DNA of 64,000 nucleotides from Echinarachnius parma. Taxonomy: Eukaryota > Echinodermata > Echinoidea > Clypeasteroida > Echinarachniidae. How positions within the stretch are numbered: position 1 is the first letter of the stretch; each line of letters begins with the position of its first letter. The translations under genes were made by a program, and so were the position numbers. The stretch covers positions 1 through 64,000 of the forward strand of contig JBAMJV010001366.1 of the NCBI GenBank assembly GCA_037951105.1. The letters are read 5' to 3'. Shown here in pieces: positions 10,796 to 22,339 of this stretch. The notes under the pieces are model-generated. The model did not search any database. It saw only the letters and a program-made list of their open reading frames with translations, and was not told the DNA's origin.

Positions 10796-10970
10796 CTGTA
10801 TTTAAAGGGATAGTTGAGTATTGGTCAAACTTAACTTTAGTAACCAAAACCTGCACGATTACGATACAAACTAATAGTTATAACTTCACCATGCTCGAAA
10901 AGTATACACAATTACAAACGACAAAGTAAAACCCCTGTTATCATTCAAAAAGGGCCGTTACAACTCGAAG
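10796..10970. mobile_element. 5' fragment of the AAGGGATAGTT MITE family
   Basis: Begins TTTAAAGGGATAGTTGAGT and continues with the TTTAGTAACCAAAACCTGCA block seen in the elements at 28757 and 41572. It breaks off near 10970, so it is truncated. Confidence 0.7.
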
Positions 10971-10984
10971 TGTCAAATTAACTC

Positions 10985-11416
10985 GGCGCGAGGCACTAGC
11001 GTTGTAGGTCCTAATACGGGACTGTATAGTGCAGTGTGCGGTAATACGGGACTGTCTGTGTGCGGTAATACTATACAGTAGTACGTGTATATTATGTATC
11101 GCAACCATAGAAGTATGACTCCAACACTGCCGTTGACGCAACTCGCAAGCCCCATTCGCATTCGTTCGCCTTTCGTTCACAGTCGCGCTAGTACACACGG
11201 AGAGACTGGTCCATGAGGCGCATATATCACTGATTTTTTGCGGAATGGAAGGAAAAATCATAATCTTAATCCACCCGGTAGTTGGATCACATATTGGAGA
11301 GTAAATTGCTGGTAAGTACCGTATCACATGTATAGTTTTAAGCACAATTAGCGTGCACACAAATATTTGGTTTCAGTCTTTTATTAGGAGAACATAGAAC
11401 GCTAGTGCCTCGCACT
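10985..11416. repeat. 16-bp inverted repeat pair
   Basis: GCGAGGCACTAGCGTT at the left recurs inverted as AACGCTAGTGCCTCGC at the right, about 415 bp away. The right copy runs on into CACTAGCGGTT, forming a local hairpin. It may be the termini of a small transposon; I see no clear target duplication. Confidence 0.5.
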
Positions 11417-11699
11417 AGCGGTTCTAAAAAGTGATACCCGGGCGTCAACCACTTTTATATGATATTTTGAAAGTAAATTTCACAACAATTAGAGCATTTG
11501 AATGGAAATTATTATTATTTCCCATGTTTTTTTCGATGATCTTTCATATGGAATTGAAATCAACCAAATCCGTTACAATCGATGTTGGGGGGGCACTTTG
11601 GAAATTACCAAAACTCAACTTGGCCTTTAATTCCAACAATTAATACCCCGTGCGAAAACCAGGCAAAAAACTATACTCTCTAAAAATGGCTACCACGAT

Positions 11700-11950
11700 A
11701 GATAAGAGATAACGAGAGTGGAGCGAGAAGGGAGAGAGGAGATAAGAACATAGACGTGAAAGGGAAGAGAGAGGATGAGAAAGAAGTTTGTGGACACGCG
11801 GCCGGGCACAGTGCGGAGATGAGCGAGGGTTGCTCGGGAAATGGGGAGAGAGAGAGCAACAGAGAGAGAGGGGAGACGAGAAACGTGGGAACACAGGTGG
11901 TCAAGAGGAGTGAGAAGAGAGAGGAGAGAGAAGGAGAGGGGTATGAAGTC
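11700..11950. repeat. Purine-rich (GA) tract
   Basis: About 250 bp on the plus strand are nearly all G and A, with repeated GAGAGAGGAG and AGAGAGA motifs. Long homopurine tracts can adopt triplex structures. Open frames on both strands reflect low complexity only. Confidence 0.8.
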
Positions 11951-12497
11951 GAAACTGGCTGAATGATGTTTGACCATCGCACTATATGTACGTACACTAC
12001 TACAAATATGCAATCCTAGGAGTCGAAGAGTTAAGTTTCCCGTACAGTGAACCAGTGTGCAACGGAGATAACAAACTCCCTACAATACCAACATACGCTC
12101 CACACAATATAATATACTTTCAGACCGTACACGTGTTATAGTATAAATCACATACAATTATAAACTCTTCATTTCCTGACAGCACGAATATCTCCCATAT
12201 CTCAACATATTTAACAATAACAACTTGGCAACATACTAAGACTAAAGGTTATTTCGTTTTAACCAAAACATCCAATATCACATTATCCTAGTAAACATAT
12301 CAAATTAAGTCATACACGTCACCAGCATGAATATAACATAAAAAGTCATGTATAAACTATTAAAGTACATTTTAAACTGCATATCATTAAAAGATGAGAC
12401 ACAAAAGAGCAATCATTATATCATACAAAGATTCAAATAATTGTACACCAACAAATATATATATTTCACTATACAAATGAATGCAATTCATTCTTAC
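11951..12497. other. No feature recognised
   Basis: AT-rich sequence with no convincing exon or repeat edge. Confidence 0.5.
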
Positions 12498-12545
12498 CTG
12501 AAATGAGCAGGGGAAGAACACGGGTCACACACGGGTCACACAATT
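12498..12545 (-). other. Candidate short 5' exon (copy A)
   Basis: A 48-bp segment on the minus strand, preceded by acceptor-like CTCACTTTGCAG and followed by donor GTAAGAA. It resembles the segment at 9738-9783 (shared AATTGTGTGACCC start, GTGTTCTTCC middle, TTTCAG end) whereas the flanks differ. It may be an alternative non-coding first or second exon of the minus-strand SRCR gene. Confidence 0.42.
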
Positions 12546-12835
12546 CTGCAAAGTGAGAATGTGTGCTGACCCACGCAAGATACCCTCTGTTCTTCCCCCC
12601 TCGTGGTCAGATAAGACTTTCCCATACCAGTGGTTGGTAGCGGCCAAAAACAGCATGTGCCTGAGCTTACGACCGCTCGCCCGACATCGCTAATCTTTCC
12701 GGCTGGGGTAATAATTAAAGGCAGCTACAATATCTGTTTAAAGTTAAAGGCTAGCAACAATGATTATAATTGCATGGTCATTTTACCCATGCTACATCCA
12801 TATTGCTGCAGTGTTAGTAGCGCACTTGCACTGTA

Positions 12836-13410
12836 ATGCTACATTCACAAATGGTCCGATTTGTGCTACGGCGCCCGTACGATGCCACTTTTAGGTGAAA
12901 TCTTGCGGGAATATTGCGGCGCCCGCACGGGTGCCGTGGCTATCGTACGGTCGCCGTTGCATTTTTCCTCGCCGTACGATGTCAAAAATTTGTTTAACGC
13001 GGAGTTAAAACAAAAAATGCATCGTACGATTTTTTACTTGCCGTAATCCCGTAGACACATCGTAGAGAGCATCCCACGGACACAGTACGGACATCTCTGA
13101 GTCAGCCTTTTTTTCGAATATCGTAAGATTTTGAGACCGAATATTTGGCCACTCAAATCGTACGGGTACCGTGTAGTCACCGTAAGAGTACCTTAAGGCA
13201 CCCGTACGGGCACTTAGTTTGTGTTCACGGGGGCCGTGCGATTTATGTTTTATTTTAAGACAAAGGTCATCGTACGGGGCCCGGAGAATATGTGACTGCT
13301 ACTCTAAAATACCACAGACATCGTACGATATCACGATTTCCCCAAATCGTAGAAAATTCGCCGTAGGGAGAAAAATCGTACGGCGCCCGGACCATTTGTG
13401 ACTGTAGCAT
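12836..13410. mobile_element. TIR element with repeated CGTACG palindromes
   Basis: Ends are ATGCTACA and TGTAGCAT, flanked by TA on both sides (12834-12835, 13411-13412). TIRs continue as CACAAATGGTCCG at both ends. The 575-bp body carries at least nine copies of the palindrome CGTACG (often ATCGTACG or CGTACGGG) at irregular spacing. No transposase. In architecture (short TIR, 2-bp duplication, internal palindromic motif repeats) it parallels the CCCAGGT elements. Confidence 0.82.
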
Positions 13411-13412
13411 TA

Positions 13413-14071
13413 GTATATACAATGTAAATCTGCCATTTTAGACTTCGGACTTTCACACAGTTGTCTCTAAAAAAAAGTGCCGATATTTCTGAATGTTTTG
13501 CCCATCCGAACTAAATCAACCCTGGATCATGAAGATGATGATTCTTTTTTTATAGTCGTGTAAATATTCAGGTAAAACATTAATTCTGGAACGATTTTGT
13601 TCATGTTTTGTGTCGACCAAAAATGGTTAAAGTGCATAACGTAGCTTTGCATTGTATTCATGCAATGTTAATAATATTCCATATTGATTGACACGTTTAA
13701 TGAAAAAAGATATATTTTACAAGCATGATTTTAATTTCAATTTTGTCCAAATTTTCATTTCAATTTTGATGAACAGTGTCTCCATCTTCACTCTCTTCAT
13801 CCCCCAGGGTGCCACTCAACTATATTGCTGTACACACGCGCGACCAAAAGGGTACTTTTTGCCGATCATGGCGCGTCACGCGCGTGACGCGTTTAGGGTG
13901 TCAAAAAAGCCCAAATCAGACAAAAGGGTTTGTGTTTGTGGAGTTAAACAAATACGCGTTTAGGGTATCTTGTTTCCCGGACTTGTCTGGAGTTTGCCGG
14001 GGGTTTGTGCGACTTCGAATGATTCCAGGGGATTCCAGATCTCGGGAACGTCCCTTGATTGCGCGATCATA
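13413..14071. other. No gene recognised; contains a 20-bp perfect palindrome
   Basis: A perfect palindrome, CGCGTCACGC followed by its reverse complement, occupies 13872-13891. The motif GCGTTTAGGGT follows it at about 13889-13899 and recurs at about 13956-13966. Otherwise no gene is supported. Confidence 0.6.
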
Positions 14072-14099
14072 CCCCCCCCCCCCCCCCCCCCCCCCCCCC
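14072..14099. repeat. Poly-C run (28 C)
   Basis: Twenty-eight consecutive C, then G and CCCCC. It gives spurious polyproline and polyglycine frames. Confidence 0.9.
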
Positions 14100-15775
14100 G
14101 CCCCCTCCACAATTCCCAGGTCCCCGCTTAAGCTCCGCATGTATCCAGGCCGAAGATTATTACATGTTTATTGATGAATTCTGTTTCATTTTACAAAATA
14201 ATGACACGGTTCAAATGAATTCACACATAGTTATGTATAGGCAGCTTAAAGGGACATTCCCTCGTTTGCAAGGCAAATTGCAAAAGTTGCGAGGTTATTG
14301 TCTTATATGAAAGAAAATGTCATTTAATAGCATGCCTGAACAAAATTAGGGCTTGAAATCTCTATTTCGTGGAGTTATAGACCTAAAACTAATAAACCGT
14401 CGTCCAATTTTAATTGTGCATTATACTTATATTCACCCAGTGAGGAAGTTCGTACACGGATTCCAGGAAGTACCACAACGCTATGCGTGACCCCTACATG
14501 ACCCGCACTAGCTACGTGACCCGCGCACAAATAAGAATAGCATGACCGCACACTAGGCAAAATATCCAAACCTCGCTTAAACTGACTACATGTTATTACA
14601 TATTCTTCATTTTTGAGATTTTTTTCCGTGACATACATTTACAAATGTCGGCTTCACAATACCTTTACAAGAATAAGTACAATATAGTTGAAATATTATG
14701 CTAAATTAGTTAAACTCTTTTATTGACCGATATATAGTCTGATGGAGGGACGCATTCGTTTTTTTTATTCGTAGAATCCAAATTAAAGGGCTGTTCGATC
14801 TGATTTGTTTTGTGTGTGTTTCATTCATCCCCATCCGTCAACTGGAAACTTTTCAGACGTTTTGTAAAAGAGGGACTGTCCCTTTAATTGAGACAGTATT
14901 TAGTACAAATGATTTTGACGCCGGCCGGTGTATAAATGAAGGATATTTGAATATGTTGGGGTAAACAGGCATGTATAATCGAACTGCTTATTTTAAATAA
15001 CAAATTGAGCATTACAAACTAGACACGAAATTCGTCATAGACGAATTAGGTGATACGTACCCATTTGAAAATTTATCTTTTGAACCTTTCCACAACAAGT
15101 TTAAACCGATTTTATTGGCAGGAAATCTTAATGAGGAAAAATTATTCAGAGGTCTATCTCTAAAGATTTGTTGCGAACACCTCCAAATATTACCCATCCC
15201 CCCTCCCCCGATCTATACGCCCGTGAATTCTACCGATCGAAACTAAAGCTTATCTTCGGGCATCAATCATCAACATTCCAATCTTTCACAAGTGTCTTTG
15301 TTCACGTCTATAGGACACTATAATACAACACATAAATAATAGACTTTCCAAATCGAAAGGGTTAATATCAATCTCATCGTTTCCCAAAGTCTGGTGTTCA
15401 TCAAACCGACTCCGTACGCCAACTCTTTCCCACACATCATTAACGTGTAGTACCCTTTCACATTGGTGATATAATCCTAATATTTTTCTACAAATATATT
15501 AACTGTACATTACTTACATATAACATACATATAGCATTTTCCATCAAGAAAGCATTAATTTAGTCAGTATGCATGTCTAAAACAACAAAACAATGTATAA
15601 TCGAGACAAATATTATACCATATTAAATTTTTACTAAAGACCCTCTCCTTTAATTTCACTCACGGTCATGGCAGTATACTGTTCTCAATATAATTATTAT
15701 TAGTAAAGATCAACTTTCACAAGTTTTAGTTAATGCATGTATACAAGTCATAAGATAGAAATGATATTGTCTTAC
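14100..15775. other. No gene recognised
   Basis: AT-rich sequence. Small open frames lack codon bias or domains. It could be downstream or 3'-untranslated sequence of the candidate exon at 15786-15946. Confidence 0.45.
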
Positions 15776-15785
15776 CTAGAAATAA

Positions 15786-15946
15786 TCACTTTCCATGCAC
15801 AGTATACTCGATCCCCACTTCGTGATATTCTGAAGCATAATAGATAATCCAATAATCATCGCCACCATCATTAACACGTGTAACATAGAATGTTCCGTCA
15901 TGATATATTAGGCTATATTCCAACAATTCGATCAACACACACCTCC
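15786..15946 (-). CDS. Candidate terminal coding exon, unknown protein
   Basis: On the minus strand an acceptor GATTTTTAG at 15947-15955 precedes 53 codons in phase 2 that include YHDGTFYVTRVNDGGDDYW and end EYTVHGK-stop (15786-15788). The alternating aromatic, polar and acidic residues look like beta-strands of an extracellular domain, but I do not recognise a family. A consensus donor (CTAG|GTAAGAC at 15776) lies 10 bp after the stop, implying an intron in the 3' UTR. No upstream exon was identified. It is below the usual open-frame length cutoff, and could be fortuitous. Confidence 0.3.
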
Positions 15947-15955
15947 CTAAAAATC

Positions 15956-16570
15956 CTGTAGTATATCTCTAGGACGTCGCAGCGGCTCCATGGTATAAAA
16001 CAGACATGCATGTGAAGAAAGGGGTTTCGTGATATGTACATTATATACACGTACAGTACGAGTCAAAATTATTTCCCCATTATTGCAGCACTAATAGGGA
16101 TTACTACACACAAACGCTAGGGTTGAGAGATTATTTTGACCATTACTGAAAGAGATGGGCGTTTTATAAAATTTTATGACGTAGTATAGGGGCAAAGCCA
16201 CATACTTTGGGGAGGGCGGCTTAGTCACGTTAATTGGCAACGCATTATATGCACCAATTTGATGTGCCCTGTTTTGAGAACCAATTACTGTTTTCAAATA
16301 TCTAATTAAAAACACCATAAGTTACGAAACAAAAGAAATATAACGGCTTACTCGGAATATCTTGAAATATTTGTATTCTACATTGCAATAGAGAAAAAAC
16401 AAATGTTGCCATTGTGTGAGTAACATAATAGGAACATATTATTTTTCCTCCAGATCTCCGCTACAACATATCAAAATTGTAGACGTATTCGAGCAGAATC
16501 GAAGGAGATAGAAACACAACTGCACCTTCAAAACATAATACAAAATTTATGAAATCAATCAAAATTAAAT
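15956..16570. other. No gene recognised
   Basis: AT-rich sequence without recognisable exons. It would be intronic to the candidate exon at 15786-15946 if that is real. Confidence 0.4.
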
Positions 16571-16582
16571 TTTCGCTTTTCA

Positions 16583-17140
16583 TGGCAAATTGATGACGTC
16601 ATGATGTCCGATTGGCAATTTTTGAATATCGCGCCATATCTACAACTCATACTCTGTCACGAATACACAACAACCAAAACACGGAACATGGATTTTCAAA
16701 ATTATGATCGATTGAAAAGGGCATGTTTTTACCACATTTTCACATATTTTACATATGGCGGGACGCGCGGATTTCATGTGTAACACGCGCGCATTGGCAC
16801 ATTTCCGGTCGAAAAGAGCTAGTAATTGTTCAGAATCATCCCAGCTACAAGATATCAAAATTTGAGACAGATTCAAGCAGGATTGACCGAGATATCGGAA
16901 TCCAAACACGATATATACATAATTGCAAATGATAAAATCGTTGAAAACTGCTAATGTTCACTTCTCGTGGTCATATGATTACGTAATGATGTTTGTTTGG
17001 CAATAAGGATGCATGACGTCATATCTACAACTCATTGGTCTGCAAGGAAAAATATTTTTAACAAAAATTAACCACGGATTTTGAAAATTATTATCAATTA
17101 AAAGGGGCATATTTTGTACATATTTTGCGCATAGCAGCAC
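16583..17140. repeat. Diverged direct repeat of about 380 bp period
   Basis: The block with TGACGTCA, ATATCTACAACTCAT, GGATTTTCAAAATTAT and AAAGGGGCAT occurs at about 16593-16730 and again at about 16975-17115 in diverged form. TGACGTCA (the CRE/ATF palindrome) appears in this region at about 16594 and 17014, and near 17536 and 17551, but always inside repeats. Confidence 0.65.
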
Positions 17141-17696
17141 TCGCGGATTTTAAGGTTTTACGCCCTCGCATTCGGGCATTTCTGGTCGAGGACATCTGGA
17201 AACTGTTTTAATTTATCATAGAAAGTATTGGGAACAATTTCCAAGAAAAAGAACGCGACTTTTTCGTTCCGTGCGCGCTACGCGCGCAAAATTTTGAAAT
17301 GCTCGAAATGACCTGAAACGTATGGAAAATTGGTTCGCGGGTCGATTTGAGAATTTTTCGACCATTTTTACCCTTTGACGCGCGCGTACGCGTCCGTCGT
17401 TGACCGTACGACCTTGGGTGCGACATTTTTGTATAGCCCTTGACCTTAGCTTTCCATATACAAAATTTAGTTAAAATATACCATTCCGTAAGAAAGATAT
17501 GGGCTGTTGAAACATTTCACAAAATGGCGTCTCTATGACGTCACAGGGTAGTGACGTCATAATCATTACCCAGGTGCACAATTTCGGACCAAGGTCTATA
17601 ATATTCACCAAGTTTCATTTATCATATCCCCAGCCAAATTTTACAAACACGACACACAAAAAACGTACAAAGAAAAAAAAAAAGTAGGATGAATAA

Positions 17697-18204
17697 TTTT
17701 GTGTTTCCACAATTGCGGTATATTTATAGATTGGAATGACCACGGGAAATGACGACGGATCGTGGTAGCGTTATGAAATGTTGTGGCATGATAATTTGAT
17801 ATGTTATGAACAAGATCTTATCGAGATCGAGCCTTGTAACATGACACGAATTATATAAACAAAGCCAGAGATGATCGTGACGTATTGTGCGATTGTGGAA
17901 GCACCCGCTGAGTAATAACAAAAGGTGATACGCTATACGTATCACCTAAAAAGAAGAAGAATTTTGTGTTTCCACAATTGCGGTATATTTAGAGATCGGA
18001 ATGACCACGGGAAATGACGACGGATCGTGGTAGCGTTATCAAATGTTATGGCATGATAATTCGATATGTTATGAACAAGAGTCGAGCCTTGTAACATGAC
18101 ACGAATTATATAAACAAAGCCAGAGATGATCGTGACGTATTGTGCGATTGTGGAAGCACCCGCTGAGTAATAACAATAGGTGATACGCTATACGTATCAC
18201 CTAA
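17697..18204. repeat. Tandem duplication of a ~260-bp unit ending in a hairpin
   Basis: Unit 1 starts at 17697 and unit 2 at 17962, with high identity; unit 2 lacks about 10 bp near CAAGA. Each unit ends in a near-perfect hairpin with arms AGGTGATACG and CGTATCACCT around a 5-base loop (17923-17947 and 18178-18202). I do not recognise an RNA gene. Confidence 0.88.
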
Positions 18205-19109
18205 CAAGGGAAAATTTATCAAAATTCTCTTTTTAGAAGGTACCTTTCCCGTCCTTCAGGATAGAATCCCAAATCATACCATGGAGTATAATATATTCTT
18301 TTCATATTTCAGGGATTGATTGTACTGACAATGCTGCGCTGAGTGTTCATATGGAAAAGTTTTGAGCCATTTTTCCCATTAAATCAAGTAGTGCTGAAAA
18401 CGTACGCACACACAGCGCGCGGTTTCAACACTCATGAATATTCATGAGCCTGCACGGTCTAGCCCATAGAAGTATTAATAAACAAACCAACCCGTTTATC
18501 TAGCCTATGGGTCTAGCGCACACATTGTGCAAACTGTTTGGACAAGTCCATTATCGGAAATGGGTGGGATCAGGAGCGGTCATCGCTCATCTCATCAGAC
18601 TGTAGTGTGTGTGTGTGTATACATACATTGCATCGTTAATAATGCAATTCTTCACCCCTTTTCCCCTCGAGTTTTCTTTCTCTCTTTATTTTAATATGTT
18701 CAAATAAATGTTAAATGTATAAATACAACATCCAGACACTCACATTTATATGCACAGATCAGAACAACACACCACAACAAAATACATCACTGCTGATGAA
18801 ATGACAACAATGTAATGGACTGACAATGGAACATTTTAGAATGAAAATTAACACACTTTATTAAATACCAATGGCAGAAAAAACATTTCAAGAGTAAAGT
18901 GTTTTGTGGTCAGCAAGCAATTAGCAACATTTTCAAACAATCATAAATTTTACTTTGATAAATCTGCATCAGTCAAATGTAATAAAACGACATAGTAAAT
19001 ACTAAATAGCACACAATGTGAAAGAACTTTAAATAACACACATAATGGGAAAGACATTACTTCAATAGCAATAAAAAGTAAGATATTTGAACTACATATC
19101 AATTTCCCG
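18205..19109. other. No gene recognised
   Basis: Contains the palindrome CATGAATATTCATG near 18434 and a short TG run near 18605. Otherwise AT-rich with no supported gene. Confidence 0.5.
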
Positions 19110-20380
19110 TTGGAATTCCATTTTCTTTGCCTTCTTTTAATCACAATATATTTCTGTTCAGTTACTCTATCGTTTAAATTAATTAGTGGGACAAGAGCAG
19201 GAAAAAAACGCATCTCGTCAATTTCACATTTACAATTATTGGAGAAGATACATGTAAGTCCGAGCAAGGGAACTATCTGCTGGCAATATTACAATGTCCT
19301 GAAACGAATGCTTGTTTGAAAGCGGGTGTGCCTGATCTTATTCAAGAATTTGACAACTTACATGAAATCAATATTGATGGGAAGACTGTAAAAGTTGACA
19401 AATTCTTAGGTGGTGATTTGAAGTTTCTCAATCAGATTACTGGCATTGCTAGCTTTGCAGGGAAGTTTTCTTGTTTATGGTGCAAATGTCCTAAAGAGTC
19501 TCGTTTTGACATGTCACAAATGTGGTCCATGACTGATGTAAGTCAATTAAGGTGTTCGTACAATCAGTGAGATATTGGAATCTATTCCAAAAAAGCATAC
19601 GGGTGCATTTTACAGCCAGTATTTAAATCAGTCTCCATATCACACATTGTCCCTGACACTTTGCATTTGTTTCTGAGAATTTCAGACCAAATGATCTATC
19701 AGATCATTAAATACTTGCAGGATGAGGATAATTTTGTCAGGGTAACAGAAGATAGACTTGTCAAATGTCAAAACTTACAGCGCTTTAGAACGTTCGTTGA
19801 ACATATTGGAATCTATGACTGGACGTTTTTCATCAGTGATGGAAAACTGAATTATGACTCGTTCACAGGCCCTGAACACCGTCTGATTTTGGCACATATT
19901 GACTTTGATACTCTCATTCCAAAACATCCCAAACTGACCGGAATCAAGTCCTTGTGGTCTGAATACAAACATCTTATGGAAAGTCTAAACCAAAATATGT
20001 CAGATGTTCAGATTAGTGAGTTTGAAAATACAGCAAGGAAGTGGGTAGAGTTGTACGGCAATGATTTGTTCCTTTCTAAAGATGTAACCCCCTATATGCA
20101 TATCTTTGCCAACCACCTACCCGAAGCTATGCGATTGCATGGTAATGTTGTTGATTTCTGCCAACCAGGACTGGAAAAGTTGAACGACATTATCACTAAA
20201 TGGTATTTTCGCTCGACCAATTTTGATAAAACTGCTTTGACTCAAATAATTCATAAGCAGTACCGGGTAAGTCAGTTGGAGCGAAAGTGCCAGCGTGCTC
20301 TTAAGTTTCAAATCACTTGTTCTCGTTGTGAAACTGCTGGGCACAATAAGCGAACATGTATGAAGTCAAAAGATGCATAG
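19110..20380 (+). pseudogene. Decayed transposon protein with C-terminal CCHC knuckle
   Basis: Three reading frames have to be followed. An early part near 19160-19205 (FKLISGTRAGKK) is followed, in another frame, by VNFTFTI and GNYLLAIL. The frame at 19316-19570 has FLGGDLKFLNQITG and a CLWCKCP motif. After two more frameshifts (about 19545 and 19600) comes VPDTLHLFLRISDQM and a long intact 3' part to the stop at 20378-20380. The last residues hold a zinc knuckle, CSRCETAGHNKRTC (CX2CX4HX4C). From memory, GGD-KFL, CxWCKCP and DTLHLFLRI motifs belong to an unclassified transposon-encoded family common in invertebrate genomes; I cannot name the superfamily. Several frameshifts mean it is dead. 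Confidence 0.7.
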
Positions 20381-20390
20381 ATTTTCTTAA

Positions 20391-20992
20391 AGTGGCCAGG
20401 CAAACCATACGCATGTTATCTTCTGTTCATCTGTATTACATATGTAGTGTACACATCAACTATTTGTAAACCATTTGACCCAAACATATTTTGTATATTT
20501 TAAAACATTTTAGTAATTATTCGTCTTCATATTGCTTGGCCCCCACCTCTGAAGACCTCTCTGAAGTAAAATTATATTGTTGACTGGTTGGGACATCATC
20601 AGTCATTCACTACTCAGTTACAAAGAACTGACCTTCATCCAAGCCGAGTGCCTAATCACAATAGCACCACATGTTGAATACAATACCAACTCACATGTAC
20701 CTTGAATTTCACTAGCAGTTGCTTTGTCAGAAGAGCACTGTCTATATAGCTATTGTATGGAGGCTTGTGGGGCATGTTCTTTTTTGTACTCTTTATCTTT
20801 TGTGGTAGCTGATCAGTAATTGACAGATGATGTCACAACCAGTCAATAATAGAATTCACTCTGGGTTTTTTTTTAGGAGGACTGTGGGGCTTACCAACAT
20901 GAAGATAAATAAATGATAAAATGATTAATAATGTACAAAACATTTTTGGGTCAAACAGTTTACAAATATTGAATGTGTACACTAATACATAT
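20391..20992. mobile_element. TTAA-flanked MITE, right end truncated (copy 1)
   Basis: Begins AGTGGCCAGGCAAACC directly after TTAA (20387-20390), only 10 bp beyond the stop of the pseudogene. Inverted repeats of about 150 bp include ACTATTTGTAAACC and its inverted partner at 20935-20975. It matches 42388-43045 closely but loses the last ~50 bp. TTAA targets are used by Kolobok and piggyBac elements, so one of these is the likely mobiliser (inference). Confidence 0.78.
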
Positions 20993-20999
20993 ATATAAA

Positions 21000-21443
21000 C
21001 CGAACACAAAAAGTAACTTCACCCCTAAGCAATTGCTCATAATTTCATAACCGATTATTGTTTCAAGATGTCATCTTACCACAATATTGGCACAGTTGTT
21101 GTGTTTGATATGTGCGCAAATAAGAGATATTCATTACTTTATGGCTGAATGAGCAGAGATTAAAGACAAAATGGCCTAATTCAAAAGTCACAAGGTATTG
21201 TGCATGCCTGTACATGTTGCGCACATGTTGTGGAATGCATTGATCATGGTTTATGAAACAATGCTGTTTGATATTCCATTCATTTTGATTTTTTGATGGC
21301 ACATGTGGTAAAATGCATTAACCTCAATTGTAAGACAGTGCATTTTTAAATTTTCCAACTCAATAATTTGTAACAGTGATAATTCTTTTGCGAATTTTAA
21401 AATATGACTATTTTTCTGTTATGTGTGCTCACTCAACCATGGA
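21000..21443. other. No gene recognised
   Basis: AT-rich sequence beyond the MITE; no supported feature. Confidence 0.45.
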
Positions 21444-21587
21444 TTAATCCAATTTCGAGTCCAGCACCATTAAATCGTAGAGTTTTGTTGACGACCACTG
21501 TTCAGCTTGAACCCGACTGTTTGGCAGCGATGGCCCTTGTGAAAGTTTGAGGTAATCCAGGCGTTGTTTCTTCCTCAAGTTTGCCAT
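21444..21587 (-). CDS. Candidate small exon, Lys-rich start, unknown
   Basis: On the minus strand an acceptor TTTTATTTTGTAG is followed by GT and ATG, opening 47 codons (MANLRKKQRLDYLKLSQG at the start, stop at 21444-21446). The basic then leucine-rich start resembles N-terminal segments I associate with transposon-encoded proteins of the kind decayed at 19110-20380, but that is recollection. It could be a spliced transposon or a host exon. Length is below normal open-frame cutoffs. Confidence 0.3.
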   Translation of the reverse strand: MANLRKKQRLDYLKLSQGPSLPNSRVQAEQWSSTKLYDLMVLDSKLD

Positions 21588-21599
21588 ACCTACAAAATA

Positions 21600-22339
21600 A
21601 AAGAAAACAAGTAAATTACTATAAAATATATAGTATGAAATTCAATGATTTTGTGGTCAAGATCACTCACAGCATGCCTGTCTGTTTACCATCTACAAAT
21701 AATTAGGTACCGTACATCAAAGAAGAGTTCCCCATCCGTAAACTTTTAAGGTATACTTCATTCAATACAATTTGAAAACAAAAGATTAGATATATACCGT
21801 TTAAAGTATGATATGAACTGCAAACTGAGTCTGGAATTTGTTTCCTTTTCAATTCCATGGTTCAGAACCGGCAGAGGCAGACTGTTTGTTCATTTAGGAC
21901 ATGTACATGTACTCATAAGGGACCTTGATTCCACAAGCATTGCTTTCAACCAACGTCATCTCATCTTCTTATTGTAACACAATATTCTGTCAACTTGTAA
22001 TAAACTTGAGCGCAATTTGTGAAAAGTGCAAATTGCATGTTCATATGTTATTCTCAAAATCCAATAGTTAACAACAATTCACTTACATTCACATAAAGCC
22101 GATACAGTGCAGTGTCAGCAAACCAAGTATTATCAGCTCATTTGAAGTCAGTTCAACAAGGCCATGCATGTCCAAGCTTCATGACGAATTATCTGCGAAG
22201 GTTTAGCGCTGGAACAACATTGTAGATCACGCTTTAGTCCCATGACTGTAGTAAATCAAAATTCAAAAAGGGGGAACGAAAGTACATTAGCGGCGACAAG
22301 CTACAACTTTACAAGTCTACATCACACACTTAAAGGACC
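21600..22339. other. No gene recognised
   Basis: AT-rich, no supported gene. It would be intronic if the candidate exon at 21444-21587 has upstream exons. Confidence 0.4.

Noticed and set aside
11640-12013. Several overlapping minus-strand frames rich in Ser, Leu and Pro
   Set aside because: They are the pyrimidine-rich complement of the GA tract; low complexity explains the lack of stops.
16593-17560. Cluster of TGACGTCA sites as a cAMP-response promoter
   Set aside because: The sites lie in a diverged repeat with no gene start nearby, so repeat content explains the recurrence.
17880-17925. Possible C/D-box snoRNA (ATGATC...CTGA) in the duplicated 260-bp unit
   Set aside because: The C box does not match RTGATGA and there is no terminal stem; the CTGA is a common 4-mer.
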